A DNA stretch of 64,000 nucleotides, from NCBI GenBank assembly GCA_027559495.1, contig JAMXSV010000006.1:310001-374000 (forward strand), given 5' to 3'. Below the pieces are notes generated by a model that was not told the DNA's origin, searched no databases, and saw only the letters and a program-made list of their open reading frames with translations. How positions within the stretch are numbered: position 1 is the first letter of the stretch; each line of letters starts with the position of its first letter. This document shows positions 61,176-64,000 of the stretch, one piece after another. Source of the DNA: Aurifilum marmelostoma. Its lineage: Eukaryota; Ascomycota; Sordariomycetes; Diaporthales; Cryphonectriaceae. Position numbers and translations under genes: made by a program.

Positions 61176-63993
61176 ATGTCGTCCAGATCCTCCGTCCACG
61201 GTTCTGCGAGCCCGGAAAGTCCAGGAGCCGGGCCCTCTGGCTCCCCACATCCCATCGTTACCGTGACCATCCCGAAAGACGAGGTCGAGGAGATCATCAA
61301 GGCCAAGAAGAAAAAGGTCGGCTTTGCCAGGGACCTGTCGCCGCCAAGGGAGTCCGATGACTATTTCGACCATGTCCCCGTCGGTGGTGACTCGGCCAAC
61401 AATACCCCGGGCGCTGGACCAGCTGCCCGCCGTGACTCCTTCGACCGCGCTGAGCTCACCGAGGCCCTGGAGAAGATCCTTAAGCCGGAGGACCACTCTG
61501 GGCCTGCGGAGCTTCACCTCCCCCGTCCGCGCCCAGCCCTGCGTAAGAGTAACAGGCCGGCCAGCCCGGCCGAGCCCGTCGTGGGCCTGTCACACCCATC
61601 AGAGATCGAGGCGAGATACAGAGCGGGCCGGCTGGCCGAGAGCGTCTCGGCCCTGGCGTCCAGGAGGAACTCCGTGGACAGCCACGATGATTCACACCGC
61701 GGCCTGCTCCCCGAGACCAGTGCCCACGATTGGCATGGTGCAACCATGATGGCAGCAGGTGCCGTCCCCTCAGGCGCTGAGACGGACTTGGAGGGCCTGA
61801 TCTACCGAAAGAAGGTCGAGACGGAGGCCGACAGGCTCGTTCGCAAGCACACTCAGAGGAGGCGTGACAACCTCGCGCCTACCTCGGCACCACAAACTCC
61901 CGAGCCAGACACACGCTCTAGGCCCGCGACTCCCGTCGCATACGACCTCGAATACGTCCCGCCTGCGCCGGTCAAGTACCATGGCGGCATTCTCGGCAAC
62001 CTGCTCAAGCTGTACAACAACGATGATGCCCGGCACGACAGCGGCACCACGACCCCGGACGTGCGGACCCCGAACAGGACGCCGCGCAGCTCCCCGCCTA
62101 GCACCACGCCGGGGACACCACGGGTCCCAGACCCGCCCTCGCGGCCCCGGAGTGGCTTGTTCGGCCTCGGCTCCCGCCACTCTGCCTCGACGCTTGCCGA
62201 GCTGATCGGCTCTACCTCTACCCTCGTCGCCCCTGCCGCCGCCGGGACAAGCAGGGACTGGTCTGAAGCGGTCGCCAGCAAGGCGAGACAGGAGCGCGAG
62301 AAGCCCAAGAAGGGACACAAGCGGAAGACCTCCAAGTCGTCCACTAAGACACAACAAATCCTGGTTACAAAGCAGTAAGTATCCTTGATCACGCTCTCGC
62401 TCTGCTATACCTCTCTGTTCCGTCAACCATCCGGATCCTCTCAGCTGACAACCTCTTTCAAGCATCGCGGTGATCATCTCCCGCCATCGCTACCTTGTCA
62501 AGCTATGCCGCGCCCTGATGGAGTTCGGCGCCCCGACGCACCGGCTGGAAGCATACATGGCTATGTCCGCCCGCGTGCTGGGCATCGAGGGCCAGTTTCT
62601 CTACCTTCCGGGCTGCATGATCATCTCCTTCGACGACCCCGAGACGCATACTACTGAGGTCAAGATTGTACGCGCCCCACAGGGCGTGGACCTTGGGAAA
62701 CTGCACGATGTCCATGAGATATACAAGCTCGTCGTGCACGACCTTATCTCGGTAGACGACGCCATGTTCCGCCTGGATGCCGTCGTCAATAAGAAGCAGA
62801 AGTACAACAAGACCGTTCGCGTGCTCGTCTACGGCGCTGCCGCCGTCACCGTCGCGCCATTCGCGTTCAACGGCAGGTGGATCGATATGCCCATCGCCTT
62901 TGTCATGGGCTGCATCTTGGGCGTCATGCAGCTTTTTGCCGCCCCGTCTAGCGAGCTCTACGCCAACGTTTTTGAGATCTCAGCCTCCCTCCTCATGGCC
63001 TTCTTGGGCCGCATGTTTGGATCCATTACCTACCACGGCGAGCGCCTCTTCTGCTTCTCCGCTCTTGCCCAATCTTCCATCGCCCTCATTCTGCCTGGCT
63101 ACATGGTCCTGTGCGGCAGTCTCGAGCTGCAGAGCCACAACATGGTTGCAGGCTCCGTGAGGATGGTTTATGCTATGATCTACACCCTATTCCTCGGGTA
63201 CGGTGTGACCATCGGCGCGACGCTCTACGGGCTTATGGACAAGAACGCCGTCAGCGAGACGACTTGTGACAACCCGCTGAACAGTCACTGGAATTTGCTC
63301 TTTGTGCCGCTCTTCACTGTGTGCCTTTGTGTCATCAACCAGGCCAAGGTGAAGCAGATGCCGGTCATGCTGTTGATCTCCTTCGCGGGCTATGTCGTCA
63401 ACAGCTTCACGGACAAGGCGACTAGCTCCTCGACCGTGTCGAATACGCTTGGCGCCCTGACCATCGGTGTGTTAGCAAACATGTAAGCCCCCTTTGCCCC
63501 CTTCGATTTATAATTTCCACAGGCTTTGGATTTGACATTCCATTTTTGCAGTTACTCTCGTGTGAGCCGCCATGCCGAGAACCTTTGGCTCGACCTCTGG
63601 GAGAAACGCCTCCAGCCGCGCATCAAGGGACTGCGTAACCCTAGTCGCACCGACCCAGAGGCTGCTCTGAAGACCGAGCCCGCAGATGCTCCTGACGGCA
63701 GGCGCGTGGGCTACGGCCTTGCGGCGGCGGCGATGCTCCCGGCCATTTTCGTGCAGGTGCCCTCAGGCATCGCATCTGCCGGCTCGTTGGTTGCGGGTGT
63801 GACATCCGCCAATGCCATCACGGGCAACACGACCGCCGAGGCCGTGAGCGGGTCCTCCGACCTCAGCAGCGGCGCCTTCAGCGTGCTCGGTAGTGTCATC
63901 CAGGTTGCCATTAGCATCTCCGTGGGCCTGAGTCTCGCAGCGCTGCTTGTGTATCCGTTTGGCAAGAGGAGGAGCGGGCTTTTCAGTTTCTAA
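61176..63993 (+). CDS. Prm10/ThrE-family (DUF1212) multi-pass membrane protein
   Basis: Three exons (61176-62374, 62463-63482 and 63552-63993) give 886 aa. The first 400 residues are polar, Ser/Pro/Arg-rich and probably cytosolic and disordered, with a KVGF motif at 47-50. Then comes the conserved ThrE N-terminal domain (ALMEFGAPTHRLEAYM, then GCMIISFDDP), which resembles a soluble hydrolase-like fold in this family. It is followed by about ten hydrophobic helices (VRVLVYGAAAVTV to SVGLSLAALLVYPF). In bacteria ThrE exports threonine and serine. In yeast Prm10 is pheromone-induced and its substrate is unknown. The C-terminus (GKRRSGLFSF) ends seven bases before the window edge, so the gene appears complete. 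Confidence 0.9.
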
Positions 63994-64000
63994 GAATATC

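Overview
This window is nuclear DNA of a filamentous ascomycete, most likely a Sordariomycete-type Pezizomycotina. The evidence is intron structure (about 50-230 nt, GT...AG, with CTAAC/CTGAC branch sites), compact intron-containing genes on both strands, CT-rich promoter tracts, and the gene set itself: Rif1, Kre33, Hrd3, Cdc1, Prm10, Sfr1/Mei5 and a GH3 beta-glucosidase. The species cannot be named from the sequence alone. I support 17 protein-coding genes, all rebuilt exon by exon with consistent reading frames. No tRNA, rRNA, CRISPR array or intact transposon was recognised.

Layout. 1-7.3 kb: a 9-exon gene (+) for a very large sacsin/Nov-type HSP90-like ATPase with a C-terminal DUF3883 domain. 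8.3-9.0 kb: a small Cys-rich, apparently tail-anchored protein (-). 9.7-15.3 kb: Rif1 (-), divergent from uracil-DNA glycosylase (+, 16.5-17.7 kb). 19.2-21.0 kb: a vacuolar-type CDF zinc transporter (-). 21.0-27.7 kb: a 6.7 kb stretch with no recognisable gene. 27.7-30.7 kb: an intracellular GH3 beta-glucosidase with a PA14 domain (+). 32.4-42.8 kb: four + strand genes, namely a Cdc1/PGAP5-type metallophosphoesterase, mitoribosomal protein mS38, the RNA cytidine acetyltransferase Kre33/NAT10 and a four-TM MARVEL-like protein. 43.6-47.9 kb: a WDR89-like protein (-) divergent from the ERAD factor Hrd3/SEL1L (+). 48.4-50.9 kb: Sfr1/Mei5 (+) and a type I membrane protein (-), convergent. 51-54 kb: gene-poor, including an AT-rich, RIP-like relic. 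54.1-57.5 kb: FRG1 (-) and a 2-oxoglutarate/Fe(II) oxygenase-like protein (+). 57.5-61.2 kb: gene-free, with a 54-unit (TG)n tract. 61.2-64 kb: Prm10/ThrE-family membrane protein (+).

Functional themes. Genome maintenance is represented by Rif1, Ung1 and Sfr1. RNA and ribosome functions are represented by Kre33, mS38 and FRG1. ER, GPI and protein quality control are represented by Hrd3 and Cdc1. These genes are ordinary dispersed housekeeping genes rather than one pathway cluster.

The most striking sequence-level observation is that three otherwise intact conserved genes (sacsin-like, Ung1, Sfr1) each carry one apparent extra base in a homopolymer (A8, G4, G8). Removing that single base restores the family-conserved frame and the exon phases in each case. 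This points to systematic homopolymer-length error in the assembly, or less likely to genuine lesions. The biologically most interesting gene is the sacsin/DUF3883 protein. It joins a GHKL ATPase head to a tail with a nuclease-like E-x-K motif, an arrangement related to poorly understood bacterial and fungal defence-like or chaperone-like proteins.
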